From positions 11,162-75,161 of the forward strand of contig CAZGUH010000016.1 in NCBI GenBank assembly GCA_964529005.1: 64,000 bases of DNA. The letters run 5' to 3'. Under the pieces are notes generated by a model. The model worked only from the letters and a program-made list of their open reading frames with translations, did not search any database and was not told where the DNA came from. Position 1 is the first letter of the stretch. Each line of letters opens with the position of its first letter. Positions 47,926 through 56,516 of this stretch are shown piece after piece. Origin of the DNA: CAZGUH01 sp964529005 (GTDB lineage Bacteria; Actinomycetota; Acidimicrobiia; Acidimicrobiales; Ilumatobacteraceae). The position numbers and the translations under genes were made by a program.

Positions 47926-48939
47926 TCAGGCGAGCAGGGCCGAGGCCCGCTCGATCATGATCGGAATGCCATCGGTCGCCCGCTCGACCTGCGGGCCGGC
48001 GACCCCGCGCTTGATGCTGTTCTTGACCAGCAGCGCCGTGGTCGCGGCGAGCTTGTAGAGCGTCAGCGCGGTGAACCAGCGCGTCGAGCCCGGGTCCGGG
48101 CCGCCGGCGTCGACGTAGTGGGCGACCAGCTCGGCCGGCGCCGGCATGCCGGGGGCGTCGCGCACGAGGCTCGGGTGCAGGGCCGGATCGGCGGTGAGCA
48201 GGAACCACGCGAGGTCGAGGCGCGGGTCGCCGAGGGCCCAGATCTCCCAGTCGATGATCGCCACGACCTCGCCGTCGCGGCACAGCGTGTTGCCGAGGCG
48301 GAAGTCGCCGTGGACGATCGACGACGGCGCCGGCTCGGGACACGTCGCGTGCAACGCCGCAGAGCACGCCTCGTGGCCGTGCCGCAGCTCGGGCGCCACG
48401 GTGGAGAATGCCTTGTCCCAGCGCGCGATCTCGTCCGCGACGGCGATCTCGGGCTCGTCGCCGAGGCCGATGTCGGCGGGCCGCAGGCGGTGGAGGGCTC
48501 CGAGCTGGCGCGCCGCCGAGGCCGCCCGTGCGGCGATCTCGGCCGGCGGAGGCAGCGCCGCCACGTCGTCGAGGTCGGGCTCGATGCTCTCCCCCTCGAC
48601 GAAGCTCATCGCGAACAGCGGCGGCGCGTCCGGCGCGTCACCGGGGTCCTCGAACAGCACCGCGGGCGCGCGGACGCCGGAGCCGTCCAGGCTGCGCAGC
48701 ACCCGTGCCTGGCGCAGCACGTCGCGGTTCCCGACGGGAGCCACGCCCGCCGGCGCGACCTTGATCACCGCCGTGGACGGCGCCGCTGCGCCGTCCACGG
48801 CGGGACCGGGTTCGATCGCTGCGCGGTAGGTCTCGCTGGAGTACCCGCCGGGGAGCGGCTCGAGGCGGACGAGGCGAGAGCCGGACCACGTGCGGGCCAC
48901 GGCTGCGCCGACTCGTTCCCCCAGCGAGCGCCCCACCAC
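47926..48939 (-). CDS. APH-fold kinase, ACAD11/LvaA-like
   Basis: The 337-residue protein has LEPLPGGYSSETYRA (glycine-loop region), TAVIKVAP (Lys), the catalytic loop IVHGDFRLGNTL (about 209-220) and IIDWEIWALGDPRLDLAWFL (metal Asp). This is the kinase architecture that in ACAD10/11 is fused to, and in levulinate degradation (LvaA/LvaC) is encoded next to, an acyl-CoA dehydrogenase. It would phosphorylate a 4-hydroxyacyl-CoA. The start is GTG 48939 (or GTG 48936) with GAGGAGG upstream. The binding-protein gene ends 17 bases before it. Confidence 0.9.
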   Translation of the reverse strand: MVGRSLGERVGAAVARTWSGSRLVRLEPLPGGYSSETYRAAIEPGPAVDGAAAPSTAVIKVAPAGVAPVGNRDVLRQARVLRSLDGSGVRAPAVLFEDPGDAPDAPPLFAMSFVEGESIEPDLDDVAALPPPAEIAARAASAARQLGALHRLRPADIGLGDEPEIAVADEIARWDKAFSTVAPELRHGHEACSAALHATCPEPAPSSIVHGDFRLGNTLCRDGEVVAIIDWEIWALGDPRLDLAWFLLTADPALHPSLVRDAPGMPAPAELVAHYVDAGGPDPGSTRWFTALTLYKLAATTALLVKNSIKRGVAGPQVERATDGIPIMIERASALLA

Positions 48940-48956
48940 GGGTCACCTCCTCGCGA

Positions 48957-50573
48957 TCAGGCCGAGACCGACGTCTCTGCCCAGTTCGGGATCCCCGAGT
49001 TGTACGACTCGAAGTGCTGCACATCCTTGCCCAGGATGTGCAGGAAGGCCAGCGGGCGGAAGAACGTCAGCGGGGCGTCGTCGATGATGCTCTCCTGCAC
49101 CTGCGCGTACGCAGCGGCCCGCTCGGCGACGTCGGTCGTCGCCCGGCCGGTGGCCAACGCCTCGTCGACGGCGGGGTTGGAGTAGCCCATGTAGTTGCGC
49201 CCGCCGTCGGTCGACAGGAAGTTGCTGACGTCGGGCTCGGGATCGATCCAGTTGATGGTGAAGATCGTCGCCTCGTAGTCCTTGGCGAGCGCGCGCTCCA
49301 CGGATTGCAGCGGGACCGTGACGTCGATCTCCATCTTGACGTTGTCGAACTGCGTCAGACCGGCCTGGATGAACTCCATCACCGGGAGCTGGTTGTCGGC
49401 GCTCGTGATCGTGAACGACAGGGGCGCGCCGTGCGCCTCCTCGTACTGGTCGAGCAACTCCTTGGCCTTCGCCGGGTCGTACGACGGCAGCCGCGCATCC
49501 GCCGCGTAGAACGGGTGGGACTCCGGGTAGATCGTCTCGGCGGGCGGCAGCGCGCCGCGGCTGACGGTCTCGTTGAGCAGGTCGCGGTCGATGGCATAGC
49601 TGATCGCCTGGCGAGCGACCGGATCGTCGAACGGCGGCTTGGTCGTGTTGAACATCAGCGTGAAGCCACCGGGAACGGTCACCCGGTCGACGGTGAAACC
49701 GGCGGATTCCGCCTGGCTCACCATGTCGTAGAACGAGTGCACGTAGGCGACGTCGAGCTCACCGGCGACGAGCGAGTTGTAGCGCTGCGACGCGTTCTCG
49801 ATGAGACGGATGGTCAGCCCATCGAGGAACGGCCTGCCCTCGACCCAGTAGTCCGGGTTCTTCGCCAGCACCATCTCGTTGTCGCGAGTCCACGACGTCA
49901 TCGTGAACGGCCCCGCACCGACCGGCTTCTCCGTCATGCCGCCGGCTTCGATCGCGGTCGGCGAACCGATGAACGGCAGCTGGTTGGCGATATTCCTGCT
50001 GAACTGGAGGTCCGGCTCGGCGAGGGTCACCTCGAGCGTCAACGGATCGACGACCGTCATCGAGGCGATCTTCTGGGCGACGCCCGCGTTCGGCGACTGG
50101 TTCGCCGGGTCGGCGATGCGCTCCCAGTTGAACTTCACCGCGGCCGCGTCGTACGGCGTCCCGTCGGTGAACGTGATGCCGTCACGGATCTTGATCGTCC
50201 ACGTCGCGCCGTCGGTGGTCTCGATCGATTCCGCGGTCTTCGGCACGACCTCACCGGTCTCGTTGTCGACGTAGGCGATCATGTCGTACACGGCGGAGAA
50301 GTACGTCCCGTCGCCGTTGGCGTTCGACGCGCCCGCCGAGTTGACCGGGTCCATGCCGGTCGGGCTGATCGTCGTCGCCACCACCAGCTGCCCGCCGGCG
50401 GTCTGCTCGCCGTCGGCCGGCGTGGACGACTCCGGCGCTGCGGAGCCGGTCGGCGTCGAGGCGCTCGAAGAGTTCGAGGACGTGTCCCCGTCGTCTCCCC
50501 CGCATGCGGCGAGTGCGACGGCGAGCGCGAGCGTCACAGCCGTCGCGGACGAACGCAGTCGGCGATGTCTCAT
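48957..50573 (-). CDS. ABC transporter substrate-binding lipoprotein (family 5)
   Basis: A 538-residue SBP_bac_5 lipoprotein with lipobox ALAAC (Cys about 24), a Ser/Thr-rich linker and then the core: GQLVVATTISPTGMDPVNS, WTIKIRDGITFTDGTPYDA, GAGPFTMTSW, and LFNTTKPPFDDPVARQAISY-like, cited as TKPPFDDPVARQAISYAID. No permease or ATPase gene is adjacent. The complete transporter at 53386-57470 has no binding protein of its own, so this is its likely partner although three other genes intervene. It is first gene of the kinase/ACAD/amidohydrolase operon, and a strong inverted repeat lies upstream. Confidence 0.92.
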   Translation of the reverse strand: MRHRRLRSSATAVTLALAVALAACGGDDGDTSSNSSSASTPTGSAAPESSTPADGEQTAGGQLVVATTISPTGMDPVNSAGASNANGDGTYFSAVYDMIAYVDNETGEVVPKTAESIETTDGATWTIKIRDGITFTDGTPYDAAAVKFNWERIADPANQSPNAGVAQKIASMTVVDPLTLEVTLAEPDLQFSRNIANQLPFIGSPTAIEAGGMTEKPVGAGPFTMTSWTRDNEMVLAKNPDYWVEGRPFLDGLTIRLIENASQRYNSLVAGELDVAYVHSFYDMVSQAESAGFTVDRVTVPGGFTLMFNTTKPPFDDPVARQAISYAIDRDLLNETVSRGALPPAETIYPESHPFYAADARLPSYDPAKAKELLDQYEEAHGAPLSFTITSADNQLPVMEFIQAGLTQFDNVKMEIDVTVPLQSVERALAKDYEATIFTINWIDPEPDVSNFLSTDGGRNYMGYSNPAVDEALATGRATTDVAERAAAYAQVQESIIDDAPLTFFRPLAFLHILGKDVQHFESYNSGIPNWAETSVSA

Positions 50574-50638
50574 CTGTTCCCCCCTGAGGGTCGGGCTTGT
50601 CAGGCGCCGGCGGGCGATGCCATCGCAGCCGGACGCAT

Positions 50639-50659
50639 TCAGCTTAATGGGTAAGCTGA
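50639..50659. promoter_or_regulatory. Perfect inverted repeat, probable repressor operator
   Basis: Arms TCAGCTTA (50639-50646) and TAAGCTGA (50652-50659) flank ATGGG. It lies 66 bases upstream of ATG 50573 and touches the stop of the SnoaL-like gene at 50661. Size and spacing fit a TetR- or GntR-type dimer site; an AT-rich TTGAAT next to it could be a -35 box. Confidence 0.6.
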
Positions 50660-50660
50660 T

Positions 50661-51113
50661 TCAACGCATATCGAACGCAGGCGCCGAGATCGTCAACCGC
50701 AGCAACGCGTACCGCCAGGCGCCGTCGGGCCCCTTGCGGACCTCGCACTGATACCGCCCGAACCGCGCCACGACCCGCTCCCCGCCTGCGCCGTCGTCGA
50801 CGCCGGCGTGCGCCGCGAGCTGCCAGATCGCGCGCCCGCTGTGCTCGTCGAGGAGCTCGATCTCGGGCATGTGGCCGTGGTGCACCGTCCAGCGGGGACG
50901 GTTCGCCGGATCCGCGAGGTAGGCGACGAACCCCTCCGGGTCGTCGAACGTCCGCGAGCTGGCCTCGATGCGCGCGTCGTCGGTGAAGAGCTCGCGCATC
51001 TCCCCGGGCAGACGATCGTCCAGCAGGCGCAGGTATCGAGCGTGCAGCGCCTTGATCGCCTCGACGTCCGCCAATCGCCGCGCCAGGTCGCCGCCCGCAG
51101 GTGGGACGTTCAT
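50661..51113 (-). CDS. SnoaL-like/NTF2-fold protein
   Basis: A 150-residue SnoaL-like protein: VEAIKALHARYLRLLDDR, GEMRELFTDDARIEASSR, then beta strands WTVHHGHMPEIELL and GRYQCEVRKG, with a final WRYALLRLTIS strand. It is a paralog in type of the 29817 protein, not a close copy. Its ATG overlaps the aldehyde dehydrogenase stop by four bases (ATGA). Members of this fold can be dehydratases, cyclases or bind small hydrophobic acids. Specific function unknown. Confidence 0.87.
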   Translation of the reverse strand: MNVPPAGGDLARRLADVEAIKALHARYLRLLDDRLPGEMRELFTDDARIEASSRTFDDPEGFVAYLADPANRPRWTVHHGHMPEIELLDEHSGRAIWQLAAHAGVDDGAGGERVVARFGRYQCEVRKGPDGAWRYALLRLTISAPAFDMR

Positions 51114-52573
51114 ACGGCCCAGCGGAGGTGCTGCGCCTCGAGGAACTCCAAGATGCCCTCCTCGCCTTGCTCGCGCCCCATGCCGCTGCGCTTGAACCCG
51201 CCGCTCGGCGCATCGGGGCGAAGGCCGCCGCCGTTGACGAAGACCGATCCGGCGCGCAGGCGGCTGGCGACCGCGAGCGCAGCCTCCCGGTCGGCGCCGA
51301 ACACGTACGCGGCGAGGCCGTAGGTCGTGTCGTTGGCGATCCGCACTGCCTCGTCGACGTCGTCGTACGGCAGCAGGACACCGACCGGGCCGAAGATCTC
51401 CTCCTGGCAGATCCGGGCATCGTTTCCGACGCCGCCGATCAACGTCGGCGCGACCCAGTGGCCGCGATCCAGCGGCGGCAGCTCGGCGGCAGCGAGGATC
51501 TCTCCCCCGCCGGCGACGGCCTCGTCGATGAAGCCCTGGACGCGAGCGCGATGCACGGCGTTGATCAGCGGCCCGACCTCGGTCCCCTCGTCCCACGGGT
51601 CGCCGATCCGCAGGCCAGCGACGACGGCGCGGGCACGCTCGACGAACGGGCCGAGCTGATCGCGGTGGACGAGGATGCGCGACGGCACCTGGCAGCCCTG
51701 CCCGGCGTTGCGGAACAGCCGCAGCAGCAACGGCCCGGCGACCTGATCGAGGTCGGCGTCGGGCATCAGGATCGCCGGCGACTTCCCGCCGAGCTCCAGC
51801 ACCGCCTCCTTGACGGTGGCCGCCGCCTGCTGGGCGACGAGCGCGCCGACGTGCTCCGAGCCGGTGAAGCTCACCTTGTCGACGCCCGCGTGCTCGGTGA
51901 GCGCGCGGGCGATCGGCGCGCCGCCGACGACGACGTTGACGACACCCGCGGGGATGCCGCCCTCGTGCAACAGCCGCCCCAGCAGCAGCGTCGTGAGCGG
52001 CGTGAACGGCGACGGCATCAGCACCGTGGCGCAGCCGGCTGCCAGCGCCGCGCCGACCTTGTTGACGGCCAGCATCAGCGGGTAGTTGTACGCGGCGATC
52101 GCCGCCACGACGCCCACCGGCACGTACCGCACGATCCCCTCGGTCGGCGCCGGCCCCGAGTCCGGCGGCAGCGGCCGTGAGCGATCGACGGCGGCAGCCT
52201 GCGCGTACCACCGGAAGAAGTGCAGCGCGGCGTCGACCTGGAACGGGCGCGTGATCGCGATCGGGCACCCGATCTCGGCGACGAGCGTGGCGGCGAGCAG
52301 CTCGCGGTGATCGGCGAGGTGGGCAACCGCCTTCTCCATGATCACCGCCCGCTCCGCCGGCGCCAGCCTCGGCCAGTCGCCGTCGTCGAACGCCGCTCGG
52401 GCCGCGGCGACCGCCTCGTCGAGCTGCGCCGCGCTCGCTTCGGCGACCACCGCCACGAGATCCTCGGTCGCGGGGTTGACGACGCGCAGCTCGGCCCCGG
52501 CGCCTCTGGTCATCCGACCGCCGATCAGCAGATCCGACGTCAGCTCGACGGCCGGCCGGTCGACAGCGGTCAT
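51110..52573 (-). CDS. Aldehyde dehydrogenase
   Basis: The 487-residue NAD(P)-dependent aldehyde dehydrogenase superfamily protein is full length. The active-site Glu lies in LELGGKSPAIL (about 253) and the nucleophilic Cys in NAGQGCQVPSR (about 287). VSFTGSEHVG is the cofactor-binding turn and EIFGPVGVLLPYDD the late catalytic segment. It oxidises an aldehyde to the acid; the substrate is not specified by motif. ATG 52573 overlaps the upstream SDR stop by four bases, so alcohol dehydrogenation by the SDR followed by aldehyde oxidation is a sensible inference. Confidence 0.94.
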   Translation of the reverse strand: MTAVDRPAVELTSDLLIGGRMTRGAGAELRVVNPATEDLVAVVAEASAAQLDEAVAAARAAFDDGDWPRLAPAERAVIMEKAVAHLADHRELLAATLVAEIGCPIAITRPFQVDAALHFFRWYAQAAAVDRSRPLPPDSGPAPTEGIVRYVPVGVVAAIAAYNYPLMLAVNKVGAALAAGCATVLMPSPFTPLTTLLLGRLLHEGGIPAGVVNVVVGGAPIARALTEHAGVDKVSFTGSEHVGALVAQQAAATVKEAVLELGGKSPAILMPDADLDQVAGPLLLRLFRNAGQGCQVPSRILVHRDQLGPFVERARAVVAGLRIGDPWDEGTEVGPLINAVHRARVQGFIDEAVAGGGEILAAAELPPLDRGHWVAPTLIGGVGNDARICQEEIFGPVGVLLPYDDVDEAVRIANDTTYGLAAYVFGADREAALAVASRLRAGSVFVNGGGLRPDAPSGGFKRSGMGREQGEEGILEFLEAQHLRWAV

Positions 52574-53364
52574 CGGACACCGCCGTCGACGCGCAGCACG
52601 GCGCCAGTCGTGTAGCTCGACGCGTCGCTGGCGAGGTACAGCGCGGCGCCGACGATCTCGTCCGGGCGGCCGAGACGGCCGGCGCGGATCACGGTGCGCA
52701 GGTTCTCGGCGAACGCCTCCATGTCCCAGGCCTTGGTGATGTCGGTGGCGAAGCCTCCGGGCATCAGGCAGTTGACGCGCACGTTCGGCTTGAACGCGTC
52801 GGCGAAGGCCTCGGTCATGGCGTTCAATCCCGCCTTGGCCGCGCTGTAGGTGATGATGTCGCCCGTCGGGCGGATCGAGCCTGTGCTGCTGACGTTGATG
52901 ATCGAGCCTCCGCCTGCGGCGACCATGCGCGTCCCGACCAGCGCAGTGAGGCGGAACGGCCCTTTCAGGTTGACGTCGAACACCTTGTCGTAGAGCTCTT
53001 CGGACACCGCGGTCGGATCCGGGTACAGCGGCGACATCCCCGCGTTGTTGACCAGGACGTCGACGTGGCCGAAGCGCTCGTAGACCGTCTCGACCAGCCG
53101 ATCGATGTCGGCCCAGCGGCCGACGTGGCAAGCGACCGGCAGGGCCTGCCGGCCCGTCGACGCCTCGACTTCGCGGGCCGCGGCTTCGCACGCCTCCAGC
53201 TTGCGGCTGGCGATCACGACGTCGGCGCCGGCCACGGCGAACGCCTGCGCCATCGCCCGCCCGAGCCCGCGGCTGCCGCCGGTGACGAGGGCGACCCTGC
53301 CGGAGAGGTCGAAGAGCTCGGCCGCCCCCGGCGCGGGGCGGCTCTCGATCTGCTCAGCGGTCAT
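52570..53364 (-). CDS. SDR family oxidoreductase
   Basis: A 264-residue classical SDR: VTGGSRGLGRAMAQAFAVAG (27-46), NNAGMSP, Ser in NVSSTGSIRP and Tyr/Lys in ITYSAAKAGLNAM, then LMPGGFATDITKAWDM and the usual TTGAVLRVDGG ending. It resembles gluconate 5-dehydrogenase-type and 3-oxoacyl-reductase-type SDRs. It oxidises an alcohol, or reduces a ketone, with NAD(P). ATG 53364 lies 21 bases after the transporter ATPase stop, so the SDR, aldehyde dehydrogenase and SnoaL genes may be co-transcribed with the transporter. Confidence 0.92.
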   Translation of the reverse strand: MTAEQIESRPAPGAAELFDLSGRVALVTGGSRGLGRAMAQAFAVAGADVVIASRKLEACEAAAREVEASTGRQALPVACHVGRWADIDRLVETVYERFGHVDVLVNNAGMSPLYPDPTAVSEELYDKVFDVNLKGPFRLTALVGTRMVAAGGGSIINVSSTGSIRPTGDIITYSAAKAGLNAMTEAFADAFKPNVRVNCLMPGGFATDITKAWDMEAFAENLRTVIRAGRLGRPDEIVGAALYLASDASSYTTGAVLRVDGGVR

Positions 53365-53385
53365 CCGCGATGCCCCCGCCCTTCC

Positions 53386-54438
53386 TCATCTCGTTCCTCC
53401 CGGAGCGGTCACCGTCACCGGCTGCTCCATGGTCACGTTCTCGACATCGATCGGCGTGGCCGGGAAGTGGCAGGCGACGAATCGGCCGGCCGCGACCTCG
53501 CGCATCAGCGGCTCGTCCTCGGCGCACACGTCCTGGGCCTTGGGGCAGCGGGTGCGGTACCGGCAGCCCGACGGCGGGTTCAGCGGCGACGGCAGGTCGC
53601 CGCGCGCGCCGAGCGGTTCGAGCGGGACGTCCGGGTCCGGGGTCGGCACCGCTTCCAGCAACGCCCGCGTGTACGGGTGCAACGGGTTGGCGCACAGCTC
53701 CTCGGACGGGCCGATCTCGCACATCCGCCCGAGGTACATGACCGCGATGCGATCGCTGATGTTCTTCACCACCGCCAGGTCGTGGGCGATGAACAGCAGC
53801 GTCAGGCGGTAACGCTCCTTCATGTCCTCGAGCAGGTTGAGGATCTGCGCCTGCACCGACACGTCGAGCGCCGAGACCGGTTCGTCGCACACGATGACGT
53901 CCGGGTCGAGCACCAGCGCGCGGGCGATGGCGACGCGCTGGCATTGGCCGCCCGACAGCTGGTGGGGGCGGCGGTCGCCGTAGGCCTCCGGGTCGAGCCC
54001 GACCTCGTCGAGGATCTTGTCGACCCGATCGGCCCACGGCTTCGCGGCGCCGGTGATCATCAGGCCCTCGGCGACGATGTCGCGCACCTTCCGGCGAGGG
54101 TTCAACGACGAGATCGGATCCTGGAAGATCATCTGGAGCTTGGAGCGGATCGCCCGCAGCTCGTGCGCGCTGATGTGGGTGATGTCCCGACCGGAGAAGT
54201 GCACCGAACCGCCGGTCGTCTTGACGAGCCGCATCACGGCCCGGCCGGTGGTCGACTTGCCGCAGCCGGACTCGCCGACGAGTCCGAGGGTCTCGCCACG
54301 GTGGATGGCGAAGCTGACGCCCGACACGGCGTGGACCTTGGCCCCCGACTTGGTGCGGAACTCGACGACGACGTCCTCGGCGCGCAGCAGTTCCTCCTGC
54401 GTCCCGGCCGCCGTCACCGCAGCGCCCTGCGCCGTCAT
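53386..54438 (-). CDS. Peptide-type ABC transporter ATP-binding protein (DppF/OppF-like)
   Basis: A 350-residue ATPase: Walker A GESGCGKSTTGRAV, Q-loop MIFQDPISSLNPRR, signature LSGGQCQRVAIARALV, Walker B VIVCDEPVSALDVS, switch His in FIAHDLAVVKN. The C-terminal oligopeptide domain has CRYRTRCPKAQDVC. It works with the 54435 ATPase on the 55523/56517 permeases. ATG 54438 overlaps the previous stop by four bases; the open frame upstream to 54594 belongs to that other gene's region. Last gene of this transporter set. Confidence 0.94.
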   Translation of the reverse strand: MTAQGAAVTAAGTQEELLRAEDVVVEFRTKSGAKVHAVSGVSFAIHRGETLGLVGESGCGKSTTGRAVMRLVKTTGGSVHFSGRDITHISAHELRAIRSKLQMIFQDPISSLNPRRKVRDIVAEGLMITGAAKPWADRVDKILDEVGLDPEAYGDRRPHQLSGGQCQRVAIARALVLDPDVIVCDEPVSALDVSVQAQILNLLEDMKERYRLTLLFIAHDLAVVKNISDRIAVMYLGRMCEIGPSEELCANPLHPYTRALLEAVPTPDPDVPLEPLGARGDLPSPLNPPSGCRYRTRCPKAQDVCAEDEPLMREVAAGRFVACHFPATPIDVENVTMEQPVTVTAPGGTR

Positions 54439-55526
54439 GCCGCCACCCCGGAGACGGCGAGACCGGTGGCGGTCCGTCCCGCACGCTGGTTGCGCTCGAG
54501 CGCGGCGGCGCCTTCGGGGGTGCCCACCGGGAAGAAGCAGCGGTACTCCCGGCCGTCGCTGTCGGCGAGCAGCGGGGGATCCTCGGCGATGCACCGAGGT
54601 TGCGCGTGCGGGCAGCGGGATGCGAAGCGACAGCCGACGGGGTCGATCACCGCCGTCGGGCGGCCCGGGATGATCGTCAAGCGCGAGTGCGTCCGGTTCT
54701 CCATCCGCGGGATCGAGCCGAGCAGGGCCGCCGTGTACGGATGGCGGGTGTCGTGGAACAGCATGCGCGTCGGACCTCGCTCGACGATCTGGCCTGCGTA
54801 CATCACCGCCACCTCGTCGGCTCGCCCGGCGACGACGCCGAGGTCGTGGCTGATGAGGATCATCGCCATCTGGTGCTGAGCCTGGAGTGACGACAGCAGG
54901 TCGAGGATCTGGCGCTGGATCGTCACGTCGAGCGCGGTCGTGGGCTCATCGGCGATCAGCAGCTTCGGGTTGCAGGCGAGCGCGATGGCGATGCTGACCC
55001 GCTGGCGCATGCCGCCGGACAGCTCGTGCGGGTAGGCCCGAAGGCGTGACGCCGGCTCGGGCATTCCGACGCTCGACAGCAGTTCGACCGCTCGTGCGGT
55101 GGCCTCGTCGCGCTTGAGATCGAGGTGGGCGTGCAGCGCCTCGGTGATCTGCCTGCCGATGCGCACCACGGGGTTGAGGGAGGTCATCGGGTCCTGGAAC
55201 ACCATCGAGATCTCGCGGCCCCAGATGTCGAGCAGCGCACGCTGGCCCTGGGAGCGAAGGTCACGGCCCTCGAACAGCACCTGCCCGGTCGGCTGCCCGG
55301 CGGTCTTGGGCAGCAGGTTCATCAGCGAGCGCGCGAGCACGGATTTGCCCGACCCCGACTCTCCCACGATCCCCAACGTCGTGCCGCGCCGGACGGTCAG
55401 CGACACGCCGTCGACGGCGCGCACGATGCCGCCGGGGGTCCAGAACCAAGTGCGCAGATCTTCGACGGAGAGCACGGTCTCGCTCGGCGCCGTGGCGGCG
55501 GCGACGCGCCCCATCCGGCGGCTCAC
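54435..55526 (-). CDS. Peptide-type ABC transporter ATP-binding protein (DppD/OppD-like)
   Basis: A 363-residue ATPase with Walker A GESGSGKSVLARSLM, Q-loop MVFQDPMTSLNPVVR, signature LSGGMRQRVSIAIALA, Walker B LLIADEPTTALDVT and LISHDLGVVAGR. The Cys-rich CRFASRCPHAQPRC closes the oligopeptide domain. GTG 55526 overlaps the permease stop by four bases; ATG 55514 is an alternative four codons later. It is more similar in layout to the 10734 ATPase than to its own partner, as expected for the D-type. Confidence 0.94.
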   Translation of the reverse strand: MSRRMGRVAAATAPSETVLSVEDLRTWFWTPGGIVRAVDGVSLTVRRGTTLGIVGESGSGKSVLARSLMNLLPKTAGQPTGQVLFEGRDLRSQGQRALLDIWGREISMVFQDPMTSLNPVVRIGRQITEALHAHLDLKRDEATARAVELLSSVGMPEPASRLRAYPHELSGGMRQRVSIAIALACNPKLLIADEPTTALDVTIQRQILDLLSSLQAQHQMAMILISHDLGVVAGRADEVAVMYAGQIVERGPTRMLFHDTRHPYTAALLGSIPRMENRTHSRLTIIPGRPTAVIDPVGCRFASRCPHAQPRCIAEDPPLLADSDGREYRCFFPVGTPEGAAALERNQRAGRTATGLAVSGVAA

Positions 55527-56470
55527 AGCGACGACCCCCTGACGTCGAAGCGACGCCGGACGCGGTCGCCGAGGACGTTGAACGACACGACGGTGAGCAG
55601 CAGGACCACCGCGGGGACGAACACCAGGTGCGGGTCCGTGGAGAGGAAGTCGCGGCCGCTGGCCACCATGCCTCCCCAGCTCGGCGTCGGCGGCGGGATG
55701 CCCAGGCCGAGGAAGCTGAGCGAGCCTTCGGCGACCATGATCACCGCGATCATCAGGAACATGTAGGACGCGACGGGGAACACGATGTTCGGCAAGAGCT
55801 CGCGGAACATGATCCATCGGTGCGACGCGCCCATCGCCCGCGACGCCTCGACGAACTCCCGTTGCGCGAACGAGATCGTGCTCGCCCGCGAGAGCCGGGC
55901 GAACGACGGGGTGACGATGATCGCCAGCGAGATCACCATCAGCGGGAGGCTCTGGGTGAAGATCGCGGCGATCGTCAGCAGCAGGAACAGCGACGGGAAC
56001 GCCAGCAAGGTGTCCATCACGACCGTGATCACCGCTTCCACGGCGCCGCGGAAGTGACCGGCGATCAGGCCGAGGAGCCCACCGACGACCATCGCCACCG
56101 ATGCGGCAAGCACGCCGACGGCGAGCGACACGCGGCCGCCGTAGACGATCCGGGACAGCTGGCTGCGGCCGATGTTGTCGGTGCCGAGCGGCTCGTCGAG
56201 GCGGAAGCCGGGCGTCTGGCGCGGCGGCCCGACGGGCACCCCGTACTTCTCCAGCGGCAGGAAGTCGGCGAGCAGCGCGGCCAGCACCATGACCACAAGC
56301 CAGCCGGCGGCGAGGTAGACGATGACCTTGCCGTGCCGGCGCGGCGGCTTGAGCGTCAACCGCGTGATCGGATCGAGCCGGGCCTCGGCGAGCGCAGCAG
56401 CGCCGTCCGCGGGCGTGTCCGGCAGCGGCTCCGGCACGGTGAGCGCGTTGGGGTCGTGGGTCAAGGACAC
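55523..56470 (-). CDS. Peptide-type ABC transporter permease (DppC/OppC-like)
   Basis: A 315-residue permease. After a 45-residue cytoplasmic tail the first helix (VIVYLAAGWLVVMVLAALLA) runs at about 49-68, and RLDEPLGTDNIGRSQLSRI is the family mark at about 91-109. The coupling loop FVEASRAMGASHRWIM precedes IMVAEGSLSFLGLGIPPP. GTG 56470 has GGAGG seven bases before it. It pairs with the DppB-like permease whose stop is 46 bases upstream. Confidence 0.93.
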   Translation of the reverse strand: MSLTHDPNALTVPEPLPDTPADGAAALAEARLDPITRLTLKPPRRHGKVIVYLAAGWLVVMVLAALLADFLPLEKYGVPVGPPRQTPGFRLDEPLGTDNIGRSQLSRIVYGGRVSLAVGVLAASVAMVVGGLLGLIAGHFRGAVEAVITVVMDTLLAFPSLFLLLTIAAIFTQSLPLMVISLAIIVTPSFARLSRASTISFAQREFVEASRAMGASHRWIMFRELLPNIVFPVASYMFLMIAVIMVAEGSLSFLGLGIPPPTPSWGGMVASGRDFLSTDPHLVFVPAVVLLLTVVSFNVLGDRVRRRFDVRGSSL

Positions 56471-56516
56471 ATGGACCTCCTGCGGCGAGCCGTTCGCTGT
56501 CCGATCGCGCCCGCGC

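Noticed and set aside
46381..49185. Very long open frame on the plus strand
   Set aside because: Antisense to the amidohydrolase, acyl-CoA dehydrogenase and kinase genes; no recognisable domain.
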